From NCBI GenBank assembly GCA_051294375.1, contig CM119266.1:15617405-15681404 (forward strand): 64,000 bases of DNA, in the 5' to 3' direction. The position numbers and the translations under genes were made by a program. The first letter of the stretch is position 1. Every line of letters begins with the position of its first letter. Source of the stretch: Paraspadella gotoi. Taxonomy: Eukaryota > Chaetognatha. Of this stretch, positions 34,161 to 51,573 are shown piece after piece. A model generated the notes under the pieces. The model did no database searches and was not told the DNA's origin. It worked only from the letters and a program-made list of their open reading frames with translations.

Positions 34161-37100
34161 TTAAACGGATGGCGACGGCTCCACAGATTCAGATTTGCAA
34201 ACGCATATCTCTGATATTTCTCTCTTGGATTCGACGCAAAATCCACATTTTCCGCAAGTATCCTTTCTCTCTATGCCTTCGACTGTTAAGTCAAAAGGGG
34301 GCCTTCGAATTGCGATTGCTTTAAATGTGGCGAGCTTCTGGTTCACCTCCAAAATTATTAAGTAAACCTAAAACGCGATCATTAGTTTCAAACAAATATT
34401 TCCGTTGAAAACAAAAGATTTTTTCCAAACCTGTCGGTTTGGATAGACTTTTTTTTCTACGGCAATGACTTTGTCCAGACGATATATCAGGCAGACATTG
34501 TGCCAATTCTCGAGTTTGTCGTTGATGGCGTCGACGACTGCTCGGCCAACATCTTCCGCCTCCCAGGAGTTTGAGCTGACTTCCTTACTCGTTCCACAGT
34601 CGCAAAATTTTTCGCCGATATTCGCCGATTCACAGGTACGGGTGTCAGGAACCTCGAGTGGATCGCAAGGGGAATTGAGTGATTCTATCACATGCTTTTT
34701 TTTTTTTAAACAAATGAGCGAGAATAATGAAGAAGGGTTAAGAAAAAATAAGACTTAAGTCATGAATTCAACGGAGTCGTATTCAGTTCCCCATGAGTTG
34801 TTTACATATTTAATATAAAAACTTATTAACACCTGGGTCATCAACGAAATCCCCGTCCCATTGTTTCTCCACCGAGTCGAGTTGGTCTGCAGGTGCAAAA
34901 GGTGCCGCAGCGTGGCGTGAATGTCGTATGGCGTTGTGAGGCGTTGAGCGTTGAGCTGGGCGGCGGCGAATAATTTGGGAAATCTAATTCGGAACCAAGT
35001 CGGGAAGAGAATCGAGGCGAAAGGGTGACGCGACTCGTGACGTCCCACGCGCCTTTCCACTAGTTTGCCCCTGCGAGGGCCGTGATCTCCTGAGGTCAGC
35101 AAATGTCACGAATACACTTAAATCGTCGATGAGTCTTTATCAATTACTGACCTAGAAAAAATAGGACGGAACGATCCAAATCGCCGGCGACGCGCATCCG
35201 TTGAAACAGTTGCGACATCGGTCCGTCCGCGCTCGGTAGGGAGCGCTCCGGCAACCTGCTACCCTGTGGTCCTTCTCCTCCGTGCGTCAATTGTCTGGAC
35301 AAACGTACGAAGAGAGAAAAAAGTTCGCGGCTTCAAATTTTAGGTCGGGAGGCAATTGACCGGAACCATAAGTAAGAAGGCATGACTTACAGGAATACTA
35401 CGAAGGTCGTGGAAGAATGAGAACTGATGAGCGTTTCACGGATAATATTTATTTCACTCTTCAAAAACTTACACGTGCATGGTAAACGTAAAAAGTCGAT
35501 CCTTCTGATTTCGGTGAGTCTCAACTATCGTTTCCATCCAATCGTTCAACGCTTCCATCGCCATTTGTCCTTGATGACAATTAAAAGTGCCGGCTGTTCT
35601 CCTTGTAAAAAATCAATGAATACTTTTTTCGTCTCGAAATGGGCGAATGAAAGAAACGAGTCTGACTGTCCGACGTTACTTGAATCGCATTGCTCCCGAC
35701 CAATCGTAATCCACAGTTTGAAATTTGAAATCCCAGGGTCGGTTCACCCAATCTTCACTTGCGAAAGTAAAAAATCCATGGCTGGCCATTTCATTCCAAA
35801 CGGCACCCTAGATCGAAATTGACGTTTTTAGTAGGATCTACTTATCGCAGATTCCGACGCTATAATTCACTCTGTCGGTCCGTCGGTTCGCCCCCTCAAT
35901 ATTGTCGGGCACTCACTTATAACATGTCAGAACATCGAATTATGCTAAATTATGCCAAAAAAAAGATGTACGTCTGCCTGTCTGTCTGTCTGTCTGTCTG
36001 TCTATCTGTCTGTTTCTCTGTCTGTCTGTCCGTCCGTCCGTCTCACCTTAGCAAAAAACAACAATTACTCGTGATTGGATGGATGGATTGGAATGAAATT
36101 TTGTGTGTGGAAGTGTGTGTTTGAGCGAGATATGAAGTTTCGATGGAATCGTCCGAGTGAAAATGAGCTTAAAAGGGAAAAAAAAAATATTTCACAATTT
36201 GAACACCAATTGCTTATGAGTGGATGGGGCGATTGAACTTAAATTTTGTATGTGGGTAGGAAAGTGTGTGATTAAGCTGGAAATTAAGTTTCGATGGAAT
36301 CGTTTGAGTGGAAATGCTTCTTTTTCTTTTATATTAAATGTAAAGGCAAGATGTATTAATTAATCAAAAAATTAATCAGTTAATTCATCAATTAGTCAAT
36401 TAATTAATTAATAATTAAATAATCAGTCAATCAATTAAGTCAATCGTTATTGGCATTATTCTCATCGTCGTCATTGATTTTGTCGTGGTTAGTGACGAAA
36501 AGACCTAAAACAAACCTTGATCCCAAATAACTGACTTATTAATTAATTAATTAATTAATTATTATTTATTTAATTAATAATTAATTAATTACCGATATTG
36601 TTTTAATTATCGACTTTGTTTTCTCAAACTTGTCAATTTATAATTGAACTTTTGTGACGGGATCTAAGCAAACAAAATTTAGGAAAAAAGGTAGGTAAGA
36701 ATCTGGGCTATCTCTGTTCACACCTTTAAAATTCTTTATAAAAAAGTAAGTATATTAAGATTAGGGGTTTTTTGTTCAAAAATTTCAGAATGTTCGTACC
36801 GTGATATTTAAATCTTTGACGGCTTTTCCAGAAAACATTGCGTTAATGTTTACCGCCGAATCTTTTCCTAGTTGCGTGTATCCTCGGAGCTCCACTGCTT
36901 CTGATTCTCTCAAAATAGAGAGCGTCATCGGCATGCTGCGAAGAACGTTAAGTCGAGATGTCGACTCCATGACTATGACGTGGATGTTGAAAGTCGGTGA
37001 CGTAGGATGCGTTCCGTTTCGCTCTCTCTTCCTCTCAGCCAGTTGTGGATGACGATAACTGGGAAATTAAAATATACTTGGATAATGGACATGAATAATA

Positions 37101-37793
37101 AAATGGTTACAGCTCTAAATGTGTTTAATGTGTTTAAAAGTGTTAAAAACGTTTGCACAAGTGCGATTCAACAGATCAATAATAATTCATTGCTCAACCT
37201 CATTTGACAGGTTGCTTCGTTTATTTTTGACTTTGTCCACTTTTTGCGTTAAAAAAAAGTTTTTCTTATTGTATTTGTACCGTGTTATAGACTTTACCTG
37301 ATCCATATTGTAACTTTAATAGGCGCATTTGTGTCGGCCGTCTTGCAGGTCACTAGAACTTGATTGGATTTTGGAAAAACTTTCTCGCCTACGACTAGGC
37401 TTTTCGCCTTGGTAACCTGTAAGCGAAGAAGATTCTAATGACATCTACCGCCTATGACTCCTGATCCTCTCACAGTTTAAAGAAAGAAGAGCGAGTATTG
37501 AAACTATCGCCACCGAGAGGGAACGACCCCTTTGCACGCACCCCATGACCCGGCCCCTTGTCAAGTCACCGTTCTGTCAGGCAGAATCATCGAGTAACTG
37601 CATTCAGCGACGTTCCTCATCGCCGCCACGTCTTTGTCGATCCAGAGGGCGCGTCGATCGTTGGATCTTCGAACTAACGGATACTCTATCGGGTCGCAGC
37701 GGAACGGCGGGTGAGGGTCGAGGAATGTTCGGATAGACTCGTCCATGGAATACTCCGCCGGGATGTTGCAGCCGGGCGTCATGATGGCGAAGG
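34161..37793 (-). CDS. DUF229 (alkaline-phosphatase/sulfatase-fold) protein, 5' end missing
   Basis: Nine exons on the minus strand, all in phase: 37793-37570, 37416-37298, 37058-36800, 35807-35680, 35601-35473, 35294-35152, 35089-34833, 34652-34431 and 34367-34161. They encode at least 561 residues. Family landmarks in order: FAIMTPGCNIPAEYSMDE, VTCKTADTNAPIKVTIWI, HVIVMESTSRLNVLRSMP, ELRGYTQLGKDSAVNINAM, AVWNEMASHGFFTFASED, VLFFLGDHGPRRGK, LTTPYDIHATLRHLLHLQ and VPDTRTCESANIGEKFCDCG. DUF229 proteins belong to the alkaline-phosphatase superfamily; their substrates are unknown and most are secreted or membrane-anchored. The first metal-ligand Asp of the usual IDSxSR motif is Glu here (MESTSR). 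The first visible exon begins at an acceptor (ATTGCCAG), so a start exon with signal or anchor lies upstream and was not found. A repeat copy occupies the intron at 35827-36330. Confidence 0.85.
35827..36330 (+). repeat. interspersed repeat with GTCGGTCCGTCGGT core (intronic copy)
   Basis: Clear relative of 14660-15175 and 22880-23345, sharing TATAATTCACT, GTCGGTCCGTCGGT, a (CTGT)n block, GATTGGATGGATGGATTG and both diverged halves. It lies wholly in an intron of the DUF229 gene, starting only 20 bases upstream (in minus direction) of an acceptor. Confidence 0.9.
36360..36600. repeat. (TTAA)n/(AATT)n low-complexity tract
   Basis: Imperfect AATTAATTAA and AATCAATT repeats in the same DUF229 intron. 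Confidence 0.85.
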
Positions 37794-38753
37794 CTGGCAA
37801 TATTAACCAGAACTTAACACTGGGAGGGTCCAATTTAGGCTTGCCAAAACTTTATGCAAAATTTTAAATCTAGTTATGGCTCCTAAAATAATAATGATTT
37901 TAAATACTTGTTTTAAAAATATGAATCGTCTCATTTATATAACTAGAGCGATTTTCTTACCATCTGAATTTGATGAGAAGGCTTTGGTGAGAGTTTCTAT
38001 AAGTTCGAGTCTCCAAAATACTTAAAATAGACAACAGAATCAACACAGCAAAAATTTGTGAATTAAATTAAATTTTTTTTAGGGAATGGATCGTATCATC
38101 TTTGAGTTCGCGTTAGTGCATTTTATTATTGTATTATATTATATTATAATTATATTATATATTATATTATTGTTCACGGAATACACGATAAAGAGTTTAG
38201 GATTTTTCGACATTTGACTTTCAAAAATCAACGCTGATGTTGTACTAGTTGTACTAATTATAAGAATCAAAAGAAGAAAATGTTTTTTCCGAAAACTTCT
38301 TATTGGAATTTTCATTGTTTATTAAAATTTGGACTTGGATCAATTAAGAAGATTTTCTTTGTTTTAAAAAATTATCATCTGATCTAAACGTTTTTTTAAG
38401 ACCTTTTTTTTTCAATAACTCAACGTTATGATTTATTATCACTGAATATACATTTGTAGAGGTAAATAAATAGAAACATGTCAATTGAGATACTTGTTAA
38501 TTCTACTAAACATCGTTCGGGTTGGATCTTTATCTTCAATTTCGATAACGCTATCAAAATTACTTCTTGGCTCGGAAACCGCAAGGTCAACAACGGCGAA
38601 AATACGAGAAAGAATCGATCAGAAAGGATTGATATTTTGCTCGCACAACATCATTCGCAAATGGGAGTGGCTTCCGTTGTTCATTAAGACTAATCAAAAC
38701 GATTAAATCTAGTCAAGCGTGAACGACGTGAAAATGAGGTTATTGACTCACGC

Positions 38754-38755
<2 letters not shown>

Positions 38756-38810
<55 letters not shown>
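38756..38810. repeat. (CT)n microsatellite
   Basis: A pure CT tract of about 55 bases. Confidence 0.95.
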
Positions 38811-38814
<4 letters not shown>

Positions 38815-39239
38815 TCATGCAGAATGCAACAATACTACATTAAGGTCCCTAAGTAAATCTGTGAAACGAGCGGTTTTCCCTGAAAATTGATTAAAACAAC
38901 GCCTCACACGCTCGCGTATTGATTTAGCAATTACTCTCACTAATTATCTATTTATCCAAGATTGAATTTCAGGATTTCTCCCCCGATGAAAAACACGGCC
39001 TTCCTTCGAGGCGGAAAGTAGTGGTTCGCTAAATTATTTTGAATCTGGGTGAATCGATGGTTTTATCTCGACATTTATCTCGGTTCTTTTGCCAACATTC
39101 TAATCGGTAATCGACTGGACCGACCGACTGGATGGAAATCTCTATCGCATCTTAAACAAACAAATTCATCCTTTCGACTTTGCTTCCTAGAAAGACTCGA
39201 ATGGAGGGAAATCTAAATCACCGCGGGCGACATCAGCTT

Positions 39240-39575
39240 ACCTTTCGCTCTTCATTCGTTCCCCTTTCGTTCGCCTTTCGATCTCCGTTCGCTCAACTTT
39301 CGCTCTCTATTCACTCTCCTCTAGCTCTCCTTTCGCTCTTCATTCGTTCGCCTTTCGATCTCCGTTCGCTCAACTTTCGCTCTCTATTCACTCTCCTCTC
39401 GCTCTCCTTTCGCTCTTCATTCGTTCGCCTTTTGATCTCCGTTCGCTCAACTTTCGCTCTCTCTATTCACTCTCCTCTCGCTCTCCTTTCGCTCTCTTTC
39501 GTTCGCCTTTCGATCACCGTTCGCTCACTTTCGCTCTCTATTCACTCTCCTCTCGCTCTCCTTTCGCTATCCATC
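39240..39575. repeat. ~77-bp minisatellite, four units
   Basis: Each unit reads TTTCGCTCTTCATTCGTTCG, CCTTTCGATCTCCGTTCGC, TCAACTTTCGCTCTCTATTC, then ACTCTCCTCTCGCTCTCC. The later units vary by small indels. The plus-strand frame through it (repeated Arg-Ser-Pro) is a product of the repeat. Confidence 0.9.
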
Positions 39576-40239
39576 AATTCGATACTACATCGAGTTGGAT
39601 CCTAAATGCTAACCCTCTCCGCTCATCTTCTTTTCTCGACCTCATTTTCCTTTATCCTCGATTCAACTCTTCATATCCTCACTAACCCTCTTCGCAATGT
39701 CGAAGCGCCTCTAATCCTATCAAACTTTCGAAAGTCTTACCTCCTTCCAAAAAAAATTTCCCCCCCCCGAACCCCCACTACCCTCTAACATGGCCCCGAC
39801 CTCGTTCTTTGTTTGTTTTTCCTCGTTCGTTTAATGTTTTTTCATCTGGTTTAGCGTTTCGTTCCTCCGGCGATTCTTACCCTCACCCCACGTGCGCCTC
39901 TCTTCTCTCCCTCTTTTTTCCTCTCTTCCCTTTCTCCACCTGTTTCCTTTCTCCTCCTTTTTACTCCGCCCCTTTACTCTTCCTTCTCTTCCTCCTCCTT
40001 CCTTCGATCGACGATCGGCTCTTGTCTCGTTTTCCGGGTTGCCAAGCAACCGAGACGTCAATATCGCCGATATCGCCCCTGGCAAGGCGTCTTTTAAAGC
40101 CACGTTTAAGAACTTTTTATTCTATCTTGCTGTTAGATTATATTTCAATTCCAACGTAATGTAAAAGCCCCATTTCAACGTGAACAACCCGCGAGTCAAC
40201 AACAACAACAACGACGTTGAAATTCCCAAAAGACCGGCT

Positions 40240-40493
40240 CTGACATCACGGACCAGCGACTCGCGCGACTCCGTCGACGTCAACGCCAAAATCTCTCCCC
40301 GTGGGAATGTTAATCCGCAACGACGGTGGCGCCGCCAGCGCCAACGGAATCAACGCCGTTTCCGACTTCAATATTCTCACCGACTCTCGCGACATTGTTT
40401 TTTTTGCTGGGAGGTAAATATTGATAATTGATTGGTATTTTTACTTAAAACTGCTGTCGCCTTTCGGAATGAAGACGCATAATTAAATTGAGA

Positions 40494-40529
<36 letters not shown>

Positions 40530-41033
40530 GGTCTTGGGAAAGTAGGCGTCAAATTGGCGAGGGGTTCTTGACTATGCCCTAAAAGAGCCCGAAAATCCCT
40601 TGACGACGTCAACAAGCACGATGCCGCCGACGACGACGACGACGACATGGACGACGACGACGGTGACCACGTCTCACTCCGATGGAATGCTCAAAAGACC
40701 TGAGTTCGGAAATCACGATGAAAAGACAAAAGACAAGGATGGGAAAAAAAGGACACAAAAACAAAGGACCCTCGTTTTTCACTCGACAAAACAAAAACAA
40801 CTGAACAGGACATCGACCCAGTATCGACCGCGACGACGAAAACGACGACGAAAACGACGAAGAGGCGGCGCCTCGTTTTACACGAGACTTCCGGTCGGCA
40901 GGAGTGAGCGAAGGCGTTTTGTGTGTGTGTCTCTCTCTCTCCCGGTTGAACCCCGTGGGATTCCTACCTGAAAACGACGACGACGACGATGACAAGAACG
41001 GCCTCGACATTGACGTCTTTGCCGATGAATAAC
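40240..41033 (+). CDS. possible small acidic protein gene, three in-phase exons (doubtful)
   Basis: Exon one holds MLIRNDGGAASANGINAVSD and ends at GGGAG|GTAAAT (about 40412). The second reads RARKSLDDVNKHDAADDDDD and may end at G|GTGACC near 40661. The third starts near 40810 and ends VGFLPENDDDDDDDKNGLD then IDVFADE and a stop. The phases agree (2 then 1). However, the acceptors are poor in pyrimidines, and much of the frame is written by (GAC)n repeats, which stay open in every frame. The minus strand also has a 192-codon frame here. Function unknown. Confidence 0.2.
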
Positions 41034-41049
41034 GGGTGAGGTCGTTGTC

Positions 41050-41051
41050 GA

Positions 41052-41093
<42 letters not shown>

Positions 41094-41096
41094 TTT
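41050..41096. repeat. (GTC)n trinucleotide tract
   Basis: Pure GTC units for about 45 bases. (GAC)n and (GTC)n tracts also occur at about 40620-40670 and 40976-40990. Confidence 0.95.
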
Positions 41097-43549
41097 CACT
41101 TTCCCCGTCTTGTCGCGCTATTGTTTCTCTTCGTCCCTGGTTACGGAAGGACTGCCGCTGGGTGACGGTCGTCGTTTTCGTCGTCATCGAATATTCGCTT
41201 CCTCATTGGTTCCCCTATCCGTAGTTTCGCCCAATCACGGACTTTTTCTCTCCAATCACGTGACTCTTCTCCCCCCGCGGCCAAAAAGTCACGTGAGGGC
41301 GCGAAAGTTTTCTTACGACTGCGGCCTAATTCTCTCCCCCACCGCATTTCTTGGCGAACTTTGCCCCTCAATTTTCCGTTTTAAGGAAAAAAAAAAGCGA
41401 AGAAAACCTGAACCTTTTTTTTTCTTGTTAAATTGTGAAGATGACTGCGAATCTTTACCGATTTCCGGGTTTAAAACATTTGGGTCTCAGAATTTATCTC
41501 TGCTTCGCGTCGACAGCATCAGCTGTTTTTTTCGTTGTAATTAACGTTTCGATAAGATCTTTTTTAGAATTTTGTTACATTATCAATATTTTCAGCCTAA
41601 TTCTATATGAAAAATTAATATTATTTCTAAAAAAAAAAGAAATGAAAACAAATGCTTTTAAAAAAATCTTCTTTAATATATGTTTTGTTATAAAAAATAA
41701 TGCCTATAATATTAATATTAATGTTATGTACATATAGGCTATAATTACATAATATGTTAATAATATTTTCAGAATTATTCTCGGAAGGAGGATTAAATTG
41801 AAATTTTAATTATTATGATATGTTCCTCTTTTTTATTTTAGGATATTCAAAAATTTATTTAAAAAAAAATGCTTATATCTTAAATGAAAAAAAAAATTCT
41901 TAGTTTTTATGCATTTTTTTTATCTCAAGATAATCTTGGAATCCAAGTCGACTTCTTCGTTTCAGTTATTGTTGCAGTCTTCGTCGTTGTGATTCGGGTC
42001 TATTCGGCCTCACTCGCCGATTTACCTCTCAGGGGGTCTCTTCCTCCCCTCATTTACTTACCTTCCTTTTTTTTATTCCCCTGCCCTTATCTTTTTCCCA
42101 AACAAAAGCTGCGCATAAAAAGGGGTTGTTTCCAGTTGTTTTTTTACTGTGTTCCAAGATGCGACGAGGAATAGACAACGACGCTACCGACGAGATCCGA
42201 CTCTAGCGTGGGATGAAATTTTTTTTTTGCGACGTGCCGATATCTGAGTTCGCTTTTGAGCGAAGGGTTAACTTCACTATTTTCGATTTTTCTTGTCTCG
42301 TTGCCAAAGATTCGATTCTTAGATTTTGGCAGATTGGAAAAACCTTGAAATTTTTAATCCGAATGCTCTCTCTCTCTCTCTCTCTCTCTTCCTCTCGTCT
42401 CTCGTCTCTCTCTCTCTCTCTTTTCTCTCTCTCTCTCTCTCTTTTGTATATTTTGAATACATTATGTTGCCTTATCTTCAAATTATCCACGACGTCAATG
42501 TGAAAGAATAAAAAAAGTGATATCTAAATTTATGCAAAAAGTCCTGAATTTCATGAATGATGTTTTTTTTCCCATCGAAGAATTTTTTACGAATATATAA
42601 ATAACCTCAAAATCGTTAAAATTAAACTTTTTGTAAATCATTCCTGCTTTTTAAAGAAAATTTGCGTTAGAGAACACAACAAAAAAGTAGACCTAACTTT
42701 GTGGATGTTTTCTTTATCATAAAGAAAATCCAATTCTGGGTTTACTCAAAAACCCAAGTCCATTAAACCCCAACTTTTAGCTTTTAACTCTTTACGGAGC
42801 AAACAAAGAAAGTCAATTTTCCTGTCGGGATTTATTATCTTTTAACCAACACCTTCTTAAGACATAATTTTTTTTCGCATAATTTATCATCGTTAAGAGG
42901 AAGACGAAATCGCGCTTTTCTTGACTTTCACTTCTTTTCAAATTTCGGATTTTCACTTTTCACTTTTTCTCCGGTTTTCAGTCGAGACGCTCAGAGATCG
43001 TAACGCTCCTTGAATCCTTTCGCTTTACTGAAACAACGTCTCGCAAAGGCTCTTCAAATGTTTTACTTTTTTAGGGGCCTTCCGGGGTAATTCGTCTTAA
43101 TGTCTTCATTCAAGTTTGAGGTTTCGCTTGTTTTATTTGATATTTTATGTAGTCACTTATTTGTTTTGTTTTAATAATAAAGATAAAAGAAATAGGTTAT
43201 TAAAACTAAAAGAAAAGTGAGACGTCTGCGGCAAGCAAGTCACAAGAGAGTAGAACTCCAAAATAATTCTGTTGTGACACTTGTGAATCACAAGTTGTGA
43301 TGTTTTTTCCGGGGAAGCGACAGACACCGGCGCCTAGTAACACGATTTTCATTAAGGAACAGACATCGCTTTACAATCGGCTGTGACGACGTGAATCTCA
43401 AGAAACTGAAATCTTTTTTGTTACAAAGTTGCTGGACTCTAGTCACTAAAAATTAAAGAAACGATCTTCGTAAGTCGCGTTTTGACAATGAATACTTGAT
43501 TCGGTTTTTAACCTCGACGCAGGCGTTCTCAGACATCTCGTGTCCAGAT

Positions 43550-43610
<61 letters not shown>

Positions 43611-44201
43611 AAATCACTTCCGTGCCTTGCCGTTGTTTGTTCTAACTTCGAATCACTTTGCTCTTCATTCATCATAAAAAAGCTCCTTGTTTTTTTTTTT
43701 CTTTCTTATTTTTGTATTTATTCTTACGTGAAACTTTGTCGGTTAAAATTTTACTAACTCTTATTTTCGAACGAAAGAATGAAATGCGAATTTAAAACTG
43801 TTCTTCTTCCCTTTTATTTTTAGATATATATAAACTCAAAAGGGACAACTCTTGGCAAGGAGTTGATCGCATCGTAGAAAATCAAAACATACGGAACGAA
43901 AAAGAAATTGAGCGGCGTAAGAGAGAGAGAGAGAGAGAGAGAAATAAAGAGCAACTGAAAGACAACAAAAAAAAAACTTGACTTACGAAAAAAAGAGGGA
44001 AAAAAACTAGAAAGAAAAGAGCATCGAATATCGGAGAAAATTAGTGATTTATGCGAGAAGAAAATTTGAATAACGTCACCTGCGTGTTTTCCCGCGACGA
44101 CATCGTTTCCACCCTCCCAAAAAAGAACCTTTCACCTGTTCCGCCCCCACTACGGCTCCTCCCTCAGAGAAGCCGATACTGACGACGTTAACATAAAATC
44201 G
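41097..44201. other. 3.1-kb spacer before the EGF gene
   Basis: AT-rich with (CT)n at 42365-42445 and (GA)n at 43552-43607 and 43920-43943. No coding frame with splice support was seen. Bases 43800-44190 probably contain the promoter and leader of the EGF-repeat gene (TATATATAAACTC at about 43825), but the start site cannot be fixed. Confidence 0.45.
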
Positions 44202-49138
<4,937 letters not shown>

Positions 49139-51451
49139 CGGCGCTCCTTGGCGGCGTCACCGAACTGTGGGCGCGGCCATCTTTGCCTCGTCGATTCCAT
49201 TTGTCTCCTATCGTCGAGCTTTGTCCTTGCAGTGCCAATAAGTTTGTTTTCAAGTTTTCTCTATCGCTGTTATTATTGTTTTGTCTTTGTTTTTCTTCCA
49301 GGCGCAAGAAGCCTCATTACCTCTTTGCATTAACGTTATTAACATTCAACGAATGTTACGAATTTCGGTTTATATATGAATAATTGTTTATTAATCATAA
49401 TCTATATAAACAATTAATGTCTTTTTGTGTTTGAGAAGGTTTTTAAAAAAATATCATGTTTCAAATTTCTTGTATAAATACAAGTCTACCTCTTCTTTAC
49501 CATTTGCCTTTTTTCTATTTTTTAATTACATTAGCCACGATCAGAGAAAATCTAATCCTCCTCTTCAACTTCATTTTGTAAGATTTTGTTCTCTTTGAAC
49601 CCGACACCAGGTGATTGCTAATTTATAAAAGGAAAAGAGGTAGACAAAGTAAACTTAGGAGAGAGAGATATAGAGAGAGAGATTATAGATACACACAGAC
49701 AATTGCAACGCCCCGAACGGCGTCTCAAAAAAGTCGAAGAAAATCGTTCATTTTCAATTAACCGATCGATCTTTTTGAGTTTCGAGGAAAAAAAAAAGAC
49801 TAAAGAGGAAAATTTTTTTCTGTTTCGGGATTTAGATTTTTGGCGACGACTTTCGAACGAGGATCAGGATTAAGAGTCGTTTAAATAAGCGCTTATATGT
49901 CCTTAGGGGGAGATAGAGAGTGAGAGAGAGAGAAGAATGTTTTCGCAAAGGGGGGAAAGAGACCGAGAGGTTTTTGAGAAAGAATGAACTCCAAAAAATG
50001 GGGAGCGAACGAGGAAAAGAGTCGATTCTCGTGGAATGAAGAAAGAAAATGAGAGGACGACGAGAAAAAAAACATCGCGACTAAAAGTGGCTCATTAACC
50101 GCAACTGCACAAAAAGATGCGAAGGGGGAAGAAAAGGAACGAAATGGAGTTTGTCTGAAAATTTACTCGAGCCGCCCGGTTGTGTTTCTCTCTCCAAATC
50201 CTAATTGAATCGGTCGGGAGAAAAAACCTGGACTCAAAATCTGGAGACGAGACAAATTTGGGTACAAAGACTCGGGGGATTCATTTTGGTCAGAGATTTT
50301 CGGTTTCGGCGGCAAAAAAAAAAGGAACTTTTCCAAAAGAAGGGGAGAAAAAAATTTTCTTCAAATGTCACGCGATGGAATTAAGATTGTTCCCTTTTTT
50401 TTCTCCTCTCTCTCTCTGCCTTTTAATATGTATGTTTTTTTTTCTCCCGGGTGACGGACTATCGACCTTTTCGAGATTGAAGTAAAAAATAGGCCGTCTA
50501 GTTTTATATAACTTGGTGACGAGAAGCTTGACAAACATCAAACGAAGCAAATACAGAATTTTTCAAAACAGAAAATCACAAGAGATAAAAAAAATGAAGA
50601 GAAAAAAAAATTTACTCGGAAACCAGAAAAGGGGTGAGGCTTTTTAGCGAAAAGGGGTGAGGCTCTAAGACGGTGAACAAACTGAAGAAAAGTCGGGGAC
50701 AAACAAAAGATTCGTCCGCTGGAAAAAAAGGACGAGACAAAAGGACGAGAGAAGCAGAAGACGAGAAGAAAAAAAAAGATATTACGAACATCGATTAAAA
50801 AGAAAAAAAAATTCAAAGAATAAAGATTTCCCACGTAGTTCGAGTAGTCGGTTCAAAGTTAAATCTATAAATAGAAGACTATCATCTTTTTATAAAAGAC
50901 GGGATGGAAATGAAAGAAAGGAACGAAAAAAAAAGATAGACAAAGACATAAATACGAAAAAATATAAGAAAAGAAGAAAGAAGAAAGAAAAAAGAAAAAA
51001 GAAAAAAGAAAAAAGAAAAAAGAAAAAAGAAAAAAGAAAAAAGAAAAAAGAAAAAAGAAAAAAATGGAAAAAAATGAAAAAAGAAAAAAATGGAAAAAAA
51101 TGAAAAAAGAAAAAATGGAAAAAGAAAAAAATGGAAAAAATGAAAAAAGAAAAAAATGGAAAAAATGGAAAAGTGAAAAAAAGAAATAAAGAAAGAAAGT
51201 AAGAAAGAAAGAAAGAAAAGCGCCGAAGAAAAACGGCACGCGATGTTCCAATAACCAAGTTAGTGAGATTCAAACTTCAACGGAAAATCAGCTGATACAA
51301 TGTCCGATACAAATATATATTACAGAATGAAATTAACATAAATGTTATTATAATCCTTAAAGAAAAAGAAAAACAAAGAAGAAATTCCCGATGATCGAGG
51401 GCCGAAAGTTTTTTTCTTGCCCGGTCGTAGTCATCATCGTAGTCATCCTCT

Positions 51452-51489
<38 letters not shown>

Positions 51490-51573
51490 TCATCGTTATC
51501 TCCTTGGGTCGCGAGAAAGGAATCCCTTTTTTTCTCACTCACCTTCACTCGTCATTCATCCAGCGTCACTCAC
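49139..51573. other. spacer after the EGF gene
   Basis: AT- and purine-rich. It includes an (AAAAAAG)n/(GAAAAAA)n array (about 50980-51180) and no supported gene. Confidence 0.5.
50975..51215. repeat. GAAAAAA/ATGGAAAAA purine array
   Basis: Tandem 7-base GAAAAAA units passing into AATGGAAAAA variants. The hydrophobic Phe/Ser frames on the other strand are repeat artefacts. Confidence 0.9.

Larger units (their letters stand above)
37794..40170. other. spacer with simple repeats; DUF229 upstream exon expected somewhere here
   Basis: AT-rich sequence including a TATTATAT tract (38120-38175), a (CT)n tract (38756-38810), and a pyrimidine-rich region at 39240-40020. No start exon for the DUF229 gene could be picked out. 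Confidence 0.4.

Noticed and set aside
35391-35423. Candidate 33-base exon reading FSFFHDLRSIP in the DUF229 gene
   Set aside because: It is tempting as the S-x-S-H-D block, but it cannot join the next exon in phase. Skipping it joins 35473 to 35294 in phase and yields HVQLTHGGEG, a better family match.
37794-37833. DUF229 start at 37833 giving a short hydrophobic N-terminus
   Set aside because: The codon there is TTG, not ATG, and a good splice acceptor (ATTGCCAG) ends at 37794, so the true start is further upstream.
40609-41187. 192-codon minus-strand frame with a 13-aspartate run
   Set aside because: Low-complexity translation of trinucleotide repeats with no recognisable domain; the other strand is equally open.
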